The position numbers and the translations under genes were made by a program. The notes below the pieces were generated by a model. The model was not told where the DNA came from, searched no databases, and saw only the letters and a program-made list of their open reading frames with translations. Below, piece by piece: positions 1 to 6,553 of a stretch of DNA of 7,268 nt. Each line of letters starts with the position of its first letter. The first letter of the stretch is position 1. The stretch is from an uncultured Rhodobiaceae bacterium (GTDB taxonomy: Archaea; Thermoplasmatota; Poseidoniia; Poseidoniales; Poseidoniaceae). The stretch spans positions 1 to 7,268 of the forward strand of contig CALDQY010000015.1 of the NCBI GenBank assembly GCA_937911445.1. The letters run 5' to 3'.

Positions 1-1071
1 CAATTCAATCGGTTGAAGCATCAAGGACACACCTGGAAGAATCACGTCGAGCGAGCCCAACAAGCCACCAACATCGAAGGTCTTAGCCGATCCTTCGTAG
101 GGCTTGTTGTCGATGGTTGCCGAGAATTCGAACGCGGTTGAAAGCGTCACCTGCTCCTTCAATTCGACGTGTCGCTTTGTGGTCAGCACCGCTTCACCGG
201 GAACGTAGGCACCGTCTTCTGCTTCAGGACAACTGCCCTGATTGATGACTGAGTAGGTGTTTCGGCCAATGTCGAAATCATCGAATTCGTAGGTGTTGGC
301 AATCTCAACGGCCAGCCAGTCGTTGCTTCCGTACGGGCCTTGCGAGCGGACGGCTCCAAGCAGACTCTGCGAAGACATACCAACCAAGTCTTGGCTCGTT
401 CCTTGGCTGACCGACAAGGTTCCACGTCCTTCGTAGTCCATGAAAATGCGACAGTAGTCGTCATCCGGTTCAAGGAAATTGAACACGAGGTCAAGGAATC
501 CTTCGCTTGCCATGATCGCCGGACGGTCTCCAAGACCACCAGAAATCGTGTATTCCATCGTATCACCGTAGCGAAGCGGTTCGGCTGTAAACGGTTCCAA
601 TGAGGAATTGATGTACCACCATCCTGCTGCTCCTAGGAACAGTGAAACGATGACAACAGCAATGACTTTTGGATCTTTGATCATATCACCAAGGGTCGCA
701 ACATCCTGTCGCTTTGTCGCAACGGGCGTGAACACTTCTTCGGGCTCATCTTCGACAAGATCTGGAACGAGAACGGCTTCAAGAACGTCATCTTCCTCTC
801 CTTCAATGACGGCTTCTTTGACCGCTTCGGCCGGTTCGGGTTCGTCTTCTTCGATCGAGATTGTGGTTTCATCTTCGAGTGAGAAAATGACCTCTTCTTC
901 CACCCCTTCTTCAACGGTTTCAGCCTCGGACAAACCGACCTCAGTTCGTGACAATCCTGCCTCGAGAAGGCGTTCGACCAACTCAGCTTTCTTGCCAGAA
1001 GTAGCGAGGTCGTTGATGACACACAGGGCCTTGAGTTTGGCCACTGTCAGCGATGATGTTTCATCTGCCAT
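1..1071 (-). CDS. SAP-domain single-pass membrane protein (3' end cut by window edge)
   Basis: The frame is open for 357 codons from an ATG at 1071 to position 1, so the C-terminus is missing. Residues about 7-41 read as a SAP domain (LTVAKLKAL, then LATSGKKAELVERLLEAGL), a helix-extension-helix fold usually associated with DNA binding. Residues 48-116 form a very acidic, probably disordered linker. Residues about 136-154 (VIAVVIVSLFLGAAGWWYI) are one transmembrane helix. The rest (155-357) is probably extracytoplasmic, with two Cys (207, 281) that could form a disulfide. The predicted topology is cytoplasmic SAP domain, membrane helix, outer domain. The start is supported by a strong Shine-Dalgarno GAGGTGA four bases upstream. 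It follows the 330-residue membrane protein on the same strand after 83 nt, so they are likely co-transcribed. The function of the outer domain is not recognised. SAP-mediated nucleic-acid binding at the membrane is inference. Confidence 0.85.
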   Translation of the reverse strand, partial: MADETSSLTVAKLKALCVINDLATSGKKAELVERLLEAGLSRTEVGLSEAETVEEGVEEEVIFSLEDETTISIEEDEPEPAEAVKEAVIEGEEDDVLEAVLVPDLVEDEPEEVFTPVATKRQDVATLGDMIKDPKVIAVVIVSLFLGAAGWWYINSSLEPFTAEPLRYGDTMEYTISGGLGDRPAIMASEGFLDLVFNFLEPDDDYCRIFMDYEGRGTLSVSQGTSQDLVGMSSQSLLGAVRSQGPYGSNDWLAVEIANTYEFDDFDIGRNTYSVINQGSCPEAEDGAYVPGEAVLTTKRHVELKEQVTLSTAFEFSATIDNKPYEGSAKTFDVGGLLGSLDVILPGVSLMLQPIEL

Positions 1072-1075
1072 TCGT

Positions 1076-1082
1076 TCACCTC
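1076..1082 (-). promoter_or_regulatory. Shine-Dalgarno site of the SAP-domain membrane protein
   Basis: On the minus strand GAGGTGA lies four bases before the ATG at 1071. It is a seven-base complement to the conserved 16S rRNA 3' end (CACCUCC region). It fixes the start codon and marks this as a gene translated from within a longer transcript, unlike the upstream gene at 2147, which has no such site. Confidence 0.7.
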
Positions 1083-1118
1083 AACTGATTCGATGGCTCA
1101 TCCCCTATCAAGGATGGT

Positions 1119-1140
1119 GGTCAATGCGTCAACATTGACC
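1119..1140 (-). repeat. Perfect 8-bp inverted repeat in the gap between two membrane-protein genes
   Basis: The arms GGTCAATG (1119-1126) and CATTGACC (1133-1140) are exact reverse complements separated by six bases. The element lies 14 nt after the stop codon of the upstream gene and about 47 nt before the start of the downstream gene. As RNA it would form a short hairpin. As DNA it could be a dimeric-regulator operator. No T-tract follows in the direction of transcription, so it does not look like a simple terminator. Its role is unknown. Confidence 0.5.
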
Positions 1141-1154
1141 TTCTTTTGCCCAGT

Positions 1155-2147
1155 TCAGGCTTGATACGGAACGTAGGAACCGTCCTCGGCTTGGACGTAG
1201 ACGGTCTGATCATAGGTTCCATCCGGCATCTTGCGGAAGAAGTACCCGTTTTCGGCTGGTTCGAACACAGGCTCTGTTGCTGCGGCTTCAGCCACTGGTT
1301 CTGGTTCTGCCGCCTGAGGCGGGCCGCTTGGGCCTGCTGCAGCGGGCGGTGGACCGCTTGGTCCAGCCGCAGAGGGCGGAGGTCCGCTCGGACCTGCTGC
1401 CGTTTCGAGGACTTCTTCTTCGGTCGTCTTCTCGCTTGGCTCGGTCAAAGCTTTGACGCCTTCACCATGACGCTGTGCGCCGAGGAATGCAAATCCAGAA
1501 AGGCCGAGGAAGAGCAGTGCGAAGATGCCTGCCCAGATTTGATTGGGCCACATGCTTCCATCGATCTCCATGGCTCCAGAAAGTGTGTTGCCGCGGTCGT
1601 TGTTGTCAACGTATTCAGCAAACAGACACTGTCCTCCACCATCAACATCGAATTCAAACACGAACACTTCGTCAACAATGGGCGCTTTATCGCTGATTTG
1701 GAACTGATAGTCATGCGTTGGATTCGATCGTGAATCACGCTTGATGTCGAGGATTTCGCTCGACAGACAATTGTCCGAATTCAGGACGTAAACAGCGATG
1801 CGAGCGTTTGGGTTCGCAGGAGGATTGGTCGCCGTAATCTCAACTTCAATCGGCACATCTGTGAAGTCTTCACCGTCCAATGGAGGGCCCCAAACGAAGC
1901 CGAGATCTTGCTCATACGTATCGCCTACTGCTGAAGCGGTAAATGGGAATGGGAACAAGGCAAAGCCAAACATCAACGCAGCCAATCCGAGGTACAAGAA
2001 GACGTTCCAACGGGAACGCTTGAGGGCTTCTTGGCGCTCTTCGAGCGTCATTTCCTTCATCGCTTCTTCATGGTGGTCATCAAGAGGAGGGGCGGTTTCT
2101 GTGGATTCTTCCTCCGCTGGCTCGGTGGGTTGTTCCTCATCGGACAT
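1155..2147 (-). CDS. Two-transmembrane protein with extracytoplasmic domain and GPSGPPP-repeat tail
   Basis: A 330-residue protein of unrecognised family. Residues 1-46 are acidic then basic (ending LKRSRW) and likely cytosolic. Residues about 47-67 are the first membrane helix. Residues 71-203 form an extracytoplasmic, beta-rich domain with one Cys pair (127, 174) that could form a disulfide. Residues about 204-223 are the second helix. The tail (224-330) is cytosolic, with three tandem AAGPSGPPP-type units (250-280) followed by an aromatic end carrying DGTY and DGSY. I chose ATG 2147 because the frame upstream of it runs antisense through the RimK gene and looks non-coding. No Shine-Dalgarno precedes 2147, but a TATA-like element lies about 29 nt upstream, fitting a leaderless mRNA. 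It is probably the first gene of a unit with the SAP-domain protein. Function unknown; a membrane scaffold is a guess. Confidence 0.82.
   Translation of the reverse strand: MSDEEQPTEPAEEESTETAPPLDDHHEEAMKEMTLEERQEALKRSRWNVFLYLGLAALMFGFALFPFPFTASAVGDTYEQDLGFVWGPPLDGEDFTDVPIEVEITATNPPANPNARIAVYVLNSDNCLSSEILDIKRDSRSNPTHDYQFQISDKAPIVDEVFVFEFDVDGGGQCLFAEYVDNNDRGNTLSGAMEIDGSMWPNQIWAGIFALLFLGLSGFAFLGAQRHGEGVKALTEPSEKTTEEEVLETAAGPSGPPPSAAGPSGPPPAAAGPSGPPQAAEPEPVAEAAATEPVFEPAENGYFFRKMPDGTYDQTVYVQAEDGSYVPYQA
1308..1400 (-). repeat. Three tandem 30-nt units encoding the GPSGPPP repeat
   Basis: Residues 250-280 of the two-transmembrane protein are three ten-residue units: AGPSGPPPSA, AGPSGPPPAA and AGPSGPPQAA. 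The nucleotide copies differ mostly at synonymous positions (for example GGT CCG AGC, GGA CCA AGC, GGC CCA AGC). This suggests the peptide is kept by selection rather than being a very recent duplication. The Pro/Gly composition predicts an extended, flexible cytosolic spacer. Confidence 0.8.
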
Positions 2148-2171
2148 GTAGAAGACCCAAAACGGCCGAGC

Positions 2172-2180
2172 ATTTGAAAT
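2172..2180. promoter_or_regulatory. Near-palindromic TATA-like element shared by divergent genes
   Basis: The sequence ATTTGAAAT reads ATTTCAAAT on the other strand, so it resembles an archaeal TATA box (TTTAWAT-type, one mismatch) in both directions. Its centre (2176) is 27 nt from the plus-strand ATG at 2203 and 29 nt from the minus-strand ATG at 2147. Archaeal TATA boxes usually sit about 26-27 nt before the transcription start, so transcripts would begin at or within a few bases of both start codons. Neither gene has a Shine-Dalgarno site, which agrees with leaderless mRNAs. Without RNA start mapping this remains a prediction. Confidence 0.5.
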
Positions 2181-2202
2181 CCTCTCTGTTTTTCTTCTGA
2201 CC

Positions 2203-3420
2203 ATGAGCGAGTTGAGAGAACAGGATGGGCTTCGCCTAGCCGTCTTGTCTCGCGGCGCTCGCCTGTACTCGACGCGACGTCTTGTCGAAGAGGCTCGAAA
2301 ACGTGGTCTTGATGTCAATGTTCTGGATCCGATGAGCTTCTCATTGTTCGTTGATGACAACGGCATTGATGTCATGCATGAGGGACGCCCAGCGGCCTTC
2401 GATGCGGTCATTCCACGCATTGGCCACTCCATCACACGACATGGTGTGGCTGTTCTTCGCCATCTTGAGCAGATGGGTATCTGGACGGCTAACACTGGAC
2501 AAGGTATTCTCCAAAGCAGAGACAAATTGCACGCTTCGCAACTGCTCGCTCGAAACAAGATTCCAGTCCCAAAAACAGTCTACGTCCGAGATACAGCCGA
2601 TATCGAACACGCTATCGAAGCCGTTGGAGGCCTTCCTGTCGTCGTCAAAGTGACCGAGGGAACCCAAGGTCAAGGCGTATTCTTGCGCCACACCTATCAC
2701 GAAACGCGGAATCTCGTACAGGGATTGTTGCACACCAAGAAAGCCATTCTGATTCAGGAATACATCGCTGAATCCCACGGTACCGATATTCGTGCCCTCG
2801 TCGTTGGCGACCGAGTCGTTGCCTGCATGCGACGACGCGCTCGCGGACGCGAATTCCGAAGCAATTTCCACCTCAATGGAACAGTTGAACCGGTTGATCT
2901 CGACCCTGCTTTCGAAGAAGTTGCATGTCGAGCAGCACGTGTCCTTGGTCTTCGAGTTGCAGGTGTTGATCTGCTTGAATCCGAGGACGGTCCACTCGTT
3001 CTCGAAGTCAATTCAAGCCCAGGATTGGAAGGCATCGAAAAGGCCAGTGGCGTGAACGTTGCTGGAGAAATCATCGATTTCGTCATCAACGATGCGGTGT
3101 TCACAGAAGTTGAGTTGGACAAATTGCTTCGAACCGTTCCCGGTGAAGGAGTCTTGTCGATTCAACTACTTCATCATCCAAATCTGATCGGTCATTCCAT
3201 CGACGAAATTTTTGCCAACAGCGAGCAGCCCCCTGTCTATGCACTCAGTCGTGGTGTGAAGATGATGTGGAATCCAGAACCAAGTGTCCAACTTCGTTAC
3301 GATGATGTTTTGATCTGCTATGGTGAACTTGAATCGCTCCGAGCAACACTGCGTAAGGCTGTGTTGATGTCACCACCAATCACAACGGACTCGCCTTCGA
3401 GTGAAGAGACCAACGCTTGA
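2203..3420 (+). CDS. rimK: RimK-family ATP-grasp alpha-L-glutamate ligase with C-terminal TrkA-C/RCK_C-like domain
   Basis: A 405-residue ATP-grasp ligase close in sequence to bacterial RimK, which attaches glutamate by ATP-dependent peptide bond formation (ribosomal protein S6 C-terminus, or free poly-glutamate). Residues 11-110 match the RimK N-domain (LAVLSRGARLYSTRRL, LDPMSF, DAVIPRIGHSIT). The ATP-grasp core follows: VVVKVTEGTQGQGV at 146-159 with Lys149, IQEYI at 184-188 with Glu186, RSNFH at 219-223, and metal ligands Asp256, Glu268 and Asn270 (AGVD, LEVNSSPGLEGIEK). RimK normally ends near 300 residues. Here residues about 313-388 add a domain that reads as TrkA-C/RCK_C (NLIGHSIDEI, VYALSRG, LRYDDVLICYG). 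Archaea lack bacterial S6, so the acceptor is unknown. LysX/ArgX, MptN or CofF-like roles are alternatives, but the sequence is nearer to RimK. It is probably the leaderless first gene of a unit with the downstream surface protein. Confidence 0.92.
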   Translation: MSELREQDGLRLAVLSRGARLYSTRRLVEEARKRGLDVNVLDPMSFSLFVDDNGIDVMHEGRPAAFDAVIPRIGHSITRHGVAVLRHLEQMGIWTANTGQGILQSRDKLHASQLLARNKIPVPKTVYVRDTADIEHAIEAVGGLPVVVKVTEGTQGQGVFLRHTYHETRNLVQGLLHTKKAILIQEYIAESHGTDIRALVVGDRVVACMRRRARGREFRSNFHLNGTVEPVDLDPAFEEVACRAARVLGLRVAGVDLLESEDGPLVLEVNSSPGLEGIEKASGVNVAGEIIDFVINDAVFTEVELDKLLRTVPGEGVLSIQLLHHPNLIGHSIDEIFANSEQPPVYALSRGVKMMWNPEPSVQLRYDDVLICYGELESLRATLRKAVLMSPPITTDSPSSEETNA

Positions 3421-3423
3421 GGT
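3419..3423 (+). promoter_or_regulatory. Shine-Dalgarno site overlapping the rimK stop codon
   Basis: GAGGT begins inside the rimK TGA stop and ends six bases before the ATG at 3430. This overlap implies that the ligase and the surface protein are translated from one mRNA and supports the 3430 start. Confidence 0.6.
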
Positions 3424-3429
3424 AAAACC

Positions 3430-6400
3430 ATGAAATCGAAAACAACCCTGCTCGCCATACTGCTCACAATTACAACAACTCTTCCAGTAATTCTACCATC
3501 TGCATCGGCAGATGATGACAGTTCCACTGCAACGAGTCTGGTTGATTCTTCGACCAGCTATATTTGTTCTCCCGATTGTGGACCCGAAGGCGTGGATGAG
3601 TTCGACTGGTATCGAGCATCTGTCCAACCTTACACCACCTCGCAAATCTTCGTTGAAAATCTCGACGATATCGCCTCAGTCACCATGCGTGTATCTGTTT
3701 ATACAACCGATTTTCAGAATCCAGAAGACCAATTTGATGTCAGTGGAAACTACAATGAAAGCGTCCTCTTGAACAATTCTCTGAGTGTTCAGATGGATTT
3801 CTTCATCAAAATTACCACCATTGATGGATGGGGTGATGATGGATCAAATTATGTCATTACTCGAATCGACGAAACTGACAATTTCTGGCAAGTTGCTACA
3901 CCAATTCAACCCGGTTCGTTCCTCCCTGAAGGTTTAGTATGCATCTCTGATTGCCAAGATGATCTTCTTGATGGAGAGGATTGGTACCAAGTCGATATCG
4001 GTTCAAGCCAACAAATTGCTGTGGTGACCGAGGAATTATCGTGGTGGACAACTCTTGATTTTGAGATATTCGAACTTGTTGATGGGAACATTCAATCCTT
4101 TGCATACGAATATCACGGGGGCAGCGCAGGTGGGTTACAAGATTACAGCGTTCGCGCATGGTTTAACACCACAGAGGCATCAACATACCTCATTCGAGTG
4201 TACACCTCAGAACCCGACCCAGTTCTCTACAACCTCTCCGTCTCAATCGGCACATGGGTCGACGTGGTCGAGGATGATTTCCACTGGGTGAGTTTTCCAG
4301 ACGTCAAATTCGGTGATGAGATACGAGTTCAAGCTGTCCGAACCGATGCACCCAACGATCTCGATGTACTGATGTTTAATGCAGACGCCTTCGAAGAATA
4401 CCGTTTGGGGGTTGCTGATGGAACTGGAAGTTCCCCTGACGAACTCCTTGCTGAGGAAGATTGTCTCGTTTGTTCAATTCAATTTACTGTGACACCAGAA
4501 GAATCCGGCATATTGAATGTCAAACCTGAGACGACCCATGATGCTCAGCAAGAGATTTCATGGTCTCCAACGCTGTTCCTCGTAGCAGACTATACAGATT
4601 ATCGCAGTAATCCTCCTGCAAACGGCGAAGTCGATGTTGCCAGTATTTTCCTCTCAATCAGCGTTCTTGAATCACAGTCCATATCTGAGAATTATCAGGT
4701 GTTCCAAGAGGAAGTCAACGGTGATTGGACGCTTGTCCACTCTGGAACAACGTCCACAGGCACACTCCAGCCACCAATGGGAGGCTGGTTAAGCGATGTA
4801 ACCGAAATCGATGATGGGTCAACAAAAACAGTATACAAGGTCGAAATTCGTGAAGGTTTGACCAATCAACTTCTCTCAGATTCAACCTTTGAAGTCACAA
4901 ACCTCATGCCTGTTGCAAAAATGCAACTCAGTGGCGATGTTGGAGGGACCTTCAAGCAAGGACTGCCTATTGTTTTCGATGGGACCACAAGTTGGGATGG
5001 AGACAACGACCAACTCAGTTACTCATGGATGCTCGATGGGGTTGAGTTGTCAACAGAACCCTTCTTCGAAGCCGAATTCATGGAAGGAGATTATCTCCTA
5101 GAGTTCGAGGTGGAAGACGTATTTGGCGCTCAATCACGCCTGACACAAGCTCTATCTGTCGAGCCAATATCATTGGATGGATTCAGTCAGAACGTCAACA
5201 TTACCATACCTGATGAAACAGTCGCAACCATCACAACCGTGAATGTCAACATGCAAGCAACATCCATTGCCCCTTCATGGACCGATTTTGAATTCATTTC
5301 GACAGGCATCGGAATTGGAATTAACGTCGAATCAAGAATCACACAATCAACTCAGTACGATCTCAAGTTGACCTACATTGACAACCAGACCTCCTTTGAG
5401 AAAGTCAATCAAACCGTTACAACAGAAACTGCACTGAAAATGAACCTCGCTGTCTTCATTCGAGATTTGGACACCAACAATGTCACAATTTACGACATGC
5501 CCATGCCATCGGAAGGACAGGTCTACGAAGGCCAACCTTGGTTCCCTGTTGGGCTGTTCGAAAGAGTATACTATTGGGGTGACTTGGCCGTTATTGATAC
5601 AACAACGAGCACGGATAGCATAAACACTGTGAGCGTGGATGTTGAAATTCCAGCGCTTGATCTTATGGATTACATAACAAGCATCGCAAGCAACATTCCT
5701 GGGTCACAAGTTCCACTTCTCGTTCTTGGAATTGCGATTGATTACAACTTGTACATCGATATTGACCTCCAAGTCGATGTTCACAACAATGGAGAAATTG
5801 TTGAAATGGTTGTCCAAGCAGGAACCTCAGTACCCGAAATCTTACCGAGCACGCCTGTTAGCCTCCAGCAAAACGAATCCATCCAATACTTCTCATACTC
5901 CGACACGGAATCATTGATCGAAATTTTTGGTTCCATTGGACTGCGGCTCAGAATCGCTCAACCTGCATGGTTGACAACTGGGCTTGGTTTCATCGTGGAG
6001 GATCCGATGTTCTTAGAGGGGGAATGGGAGGCGAAATTGGTGAACTCAAGTGGCCCAATCGGAAGCAGTAACTCCATGGGATACGCACTCTCGGATCAAC
6101 TTCTTGCAATTGCTGTGAATCAAACCGTTGAGGAACCTCCTCAAGAAAACGAGACTGAAAACAACACAGAGGAGAACAACTCTTCTGGAACCAATGAAAC
6201 AGCAGGTGAAGATCCGTTTGACAACACCACAGAGAATCAAACCAATGAAACTCAAGATACGCAGGGCGACACAGAAACACCTGCTGAACAACCCGATGAT
6301 GCAGATACGTCCTCAGAAGCGTTCGATCCGCTCGACTATGCGCTTTATGGAGGCATTGCAGCCGTCGTTTTTGTGTTGTTCTTGGTCGTTGGACTGCTAC

Positions 6401-6477
6401 GGCGAAAAAAACCACCGAATAACCCACAGCAAACAAATCAACCCACATGGGAATTCAATCAGGGCAATTCATGGTAA
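3430..6477 (+). CDS. Large secreted surface protein: PPC-like repeats, PKD-like domain, glycosylation-type stalk, C-terminal membrane anchor
   Basis: A 1015-residue exported protein. Residues 1-27 are a Sec-type signal peptide with a likely cleavage after SASA. Residues about 41-412 hold two or three repeats resembling bacterial/archaeal pre-peptidase C-terminal (PPC) beta-sandwiches, marked by DEFDWYRASV (56-65), DGEDWYQVDI (181-190) and EDDFHWVSF (281-289). Close Cys pairs occur at CSPDC 46-50, CISDC 171-175 and CLVC 345-348. Residues 494-577 read as a PKD domain (VFDGTTSWDGDNDQLSYSW). Residues about 580-895 are a beta-rich region I do not recognise. Residues 897-960 form an acidic Asn/Thr-rich stalk with nine N-x-S/T sequons. 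Residues about 970-989 are a transmembrane helix followed by a basic tail (RRKK). No protease or other catalytic motif is seen, so adhesion or cell-envelope structure is the likeliest role. It starts nine bases after rimK. Base usage appears more A/T-rich than in its neighbours. Confidence 0.9.
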   Translation: MKSKTTLLAILLTITTTLPVILPSASADDDSSTATSLVDSSTSYICSPDCGPEGVDEFDWYRASVQPYTTSQIFVENLDDIASVTMRVSVYTTDFQNPEDQFDVSGNYNESVLLNNSLSVQMDFFIKITTIDGWGDDGSNYVITRIDETDNFWQVATPIQPGSFLPEGLVCISDCQDDLLDGEDWYQVDIGSSQQIAVVTEELSWWTTLDFEIFELVDGNIQSFAYEYHGGSAGGLQDYSVRAWFNTTEASTYLIRVYTSEPDPVLYNLSVSIGTWVDVVEDDFHWVSFPDVKFGDEIRVQAVRTDAPNDLDVLMFNADAFEEYRLGVADGTGSSPDELLAEEDCLVCSIQFTVTPEESGILNVKPETTHDAQQEISWSPTLFLVADYTDYRSNPPANGEVDVASIFLSISVLESQSISENYQVFQEEVNGDWTLVHSGTTSTGTLQPPMGGWLSDVTEIDDGSTKTVYKVEIREGLTNQLLSDSTFEVTNLMPVAKMQLSGDVGGTFKQGLPIVFDGTTSWDGDNDQLSYSWMLDGVELSTEPFFEAEFMEGDYLLEFEVEDVFGAQSRLTQALSVEPISLDGFSQNVNITIPDETVATITTVNVNMQATSIAPSWTDFEFISTGIGIGINVESRITQSTQYDLKLTYIDNQTSFEKVNQTVTTETALKMNLAVFIRDLDTNNVTIYDMPMPSEGQVYEGQPWFPVGLFERVYYWGDLAVIDTTTSTDSINTVSVDVEIPALDLMDYITSIASNIPGSQVPLLVLGIAIDYNLYIDIDLQVDVHNNGEIVEMVVQAGTSVPEILPSTPVSLQQNESIQYFSYSDTESLIEIFGSIGLRLRIAQPAWLTTGLGFIVEDPMFLEGEWEAKLVNSSGPIGSSNSMGYALSDQLLAIAVNQTVEEPPQENETENNTEENNSSGTNETAGEDPFDNTTENQTNETQDTQGDTETPAEQPDDADTSSEAFDPLDYALYGGIAAVVFVLFLVVGLLRRKKPPNNPQQTNQPTWEFNQGNSW

Positions 6478-6490
6478 CCATCTCATCCGC

Positions 6491-6495
6491 TTTTT
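6491..6495 (+). terminator. Possible weak U-tract terminator after the surface-protein gene
   Basis: Five consecutive T bases follow the TAA stop by 13 nt. Archaeal RNA polymerase can terminate at short U-tracts without a hairpin. This one is short, so termination may be partial, and read-through into the recombinase leader is possible. Confidence 0.25.
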
Positions 6496-6553
6496 GAAAC
6501 GAAAGCAACGCTTGATTCGCGATCGGGATTTCATTCAACAGATTCATATGGAT

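Noticed and set aside
608..1138. Plus-strand Ser/Thr-rich 176-codon open frame
   Set aside because: It is the antisense shadow of the acidic linker of the SAP-domain protein; GAA/GAG codons read in reverse give Ser-rich sequence.
1308..1400. CRISPR or other non-coding tandem array
   Set aside because: The 30-nt units are contiguous without spacers, stay in frame, and encode a Pro/Gly peptide with synonymous differences.
1146..1733. Plus-strand 195-codon open frame
   Set aside because: It is antisense to the well-supported two-transmembrane protein and has Cys/Trp/Arg-rich shadow composition with no recognisable domain.
2148..2558. Upstream extension of the two-transmembrane protein to a 467-residue frame
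   Set aside because: The extra 137 codons lie antisense to the RimK gene, have arginine/serine-rich shadow composition, and would skip the good start at 2147.
3430..6477. Subtilase or other secreted protease
   Set aside because: PPC-like domains often accompany peptidases, but no catalytic triad or HExxH-type motif is visible in the 1015 residues.
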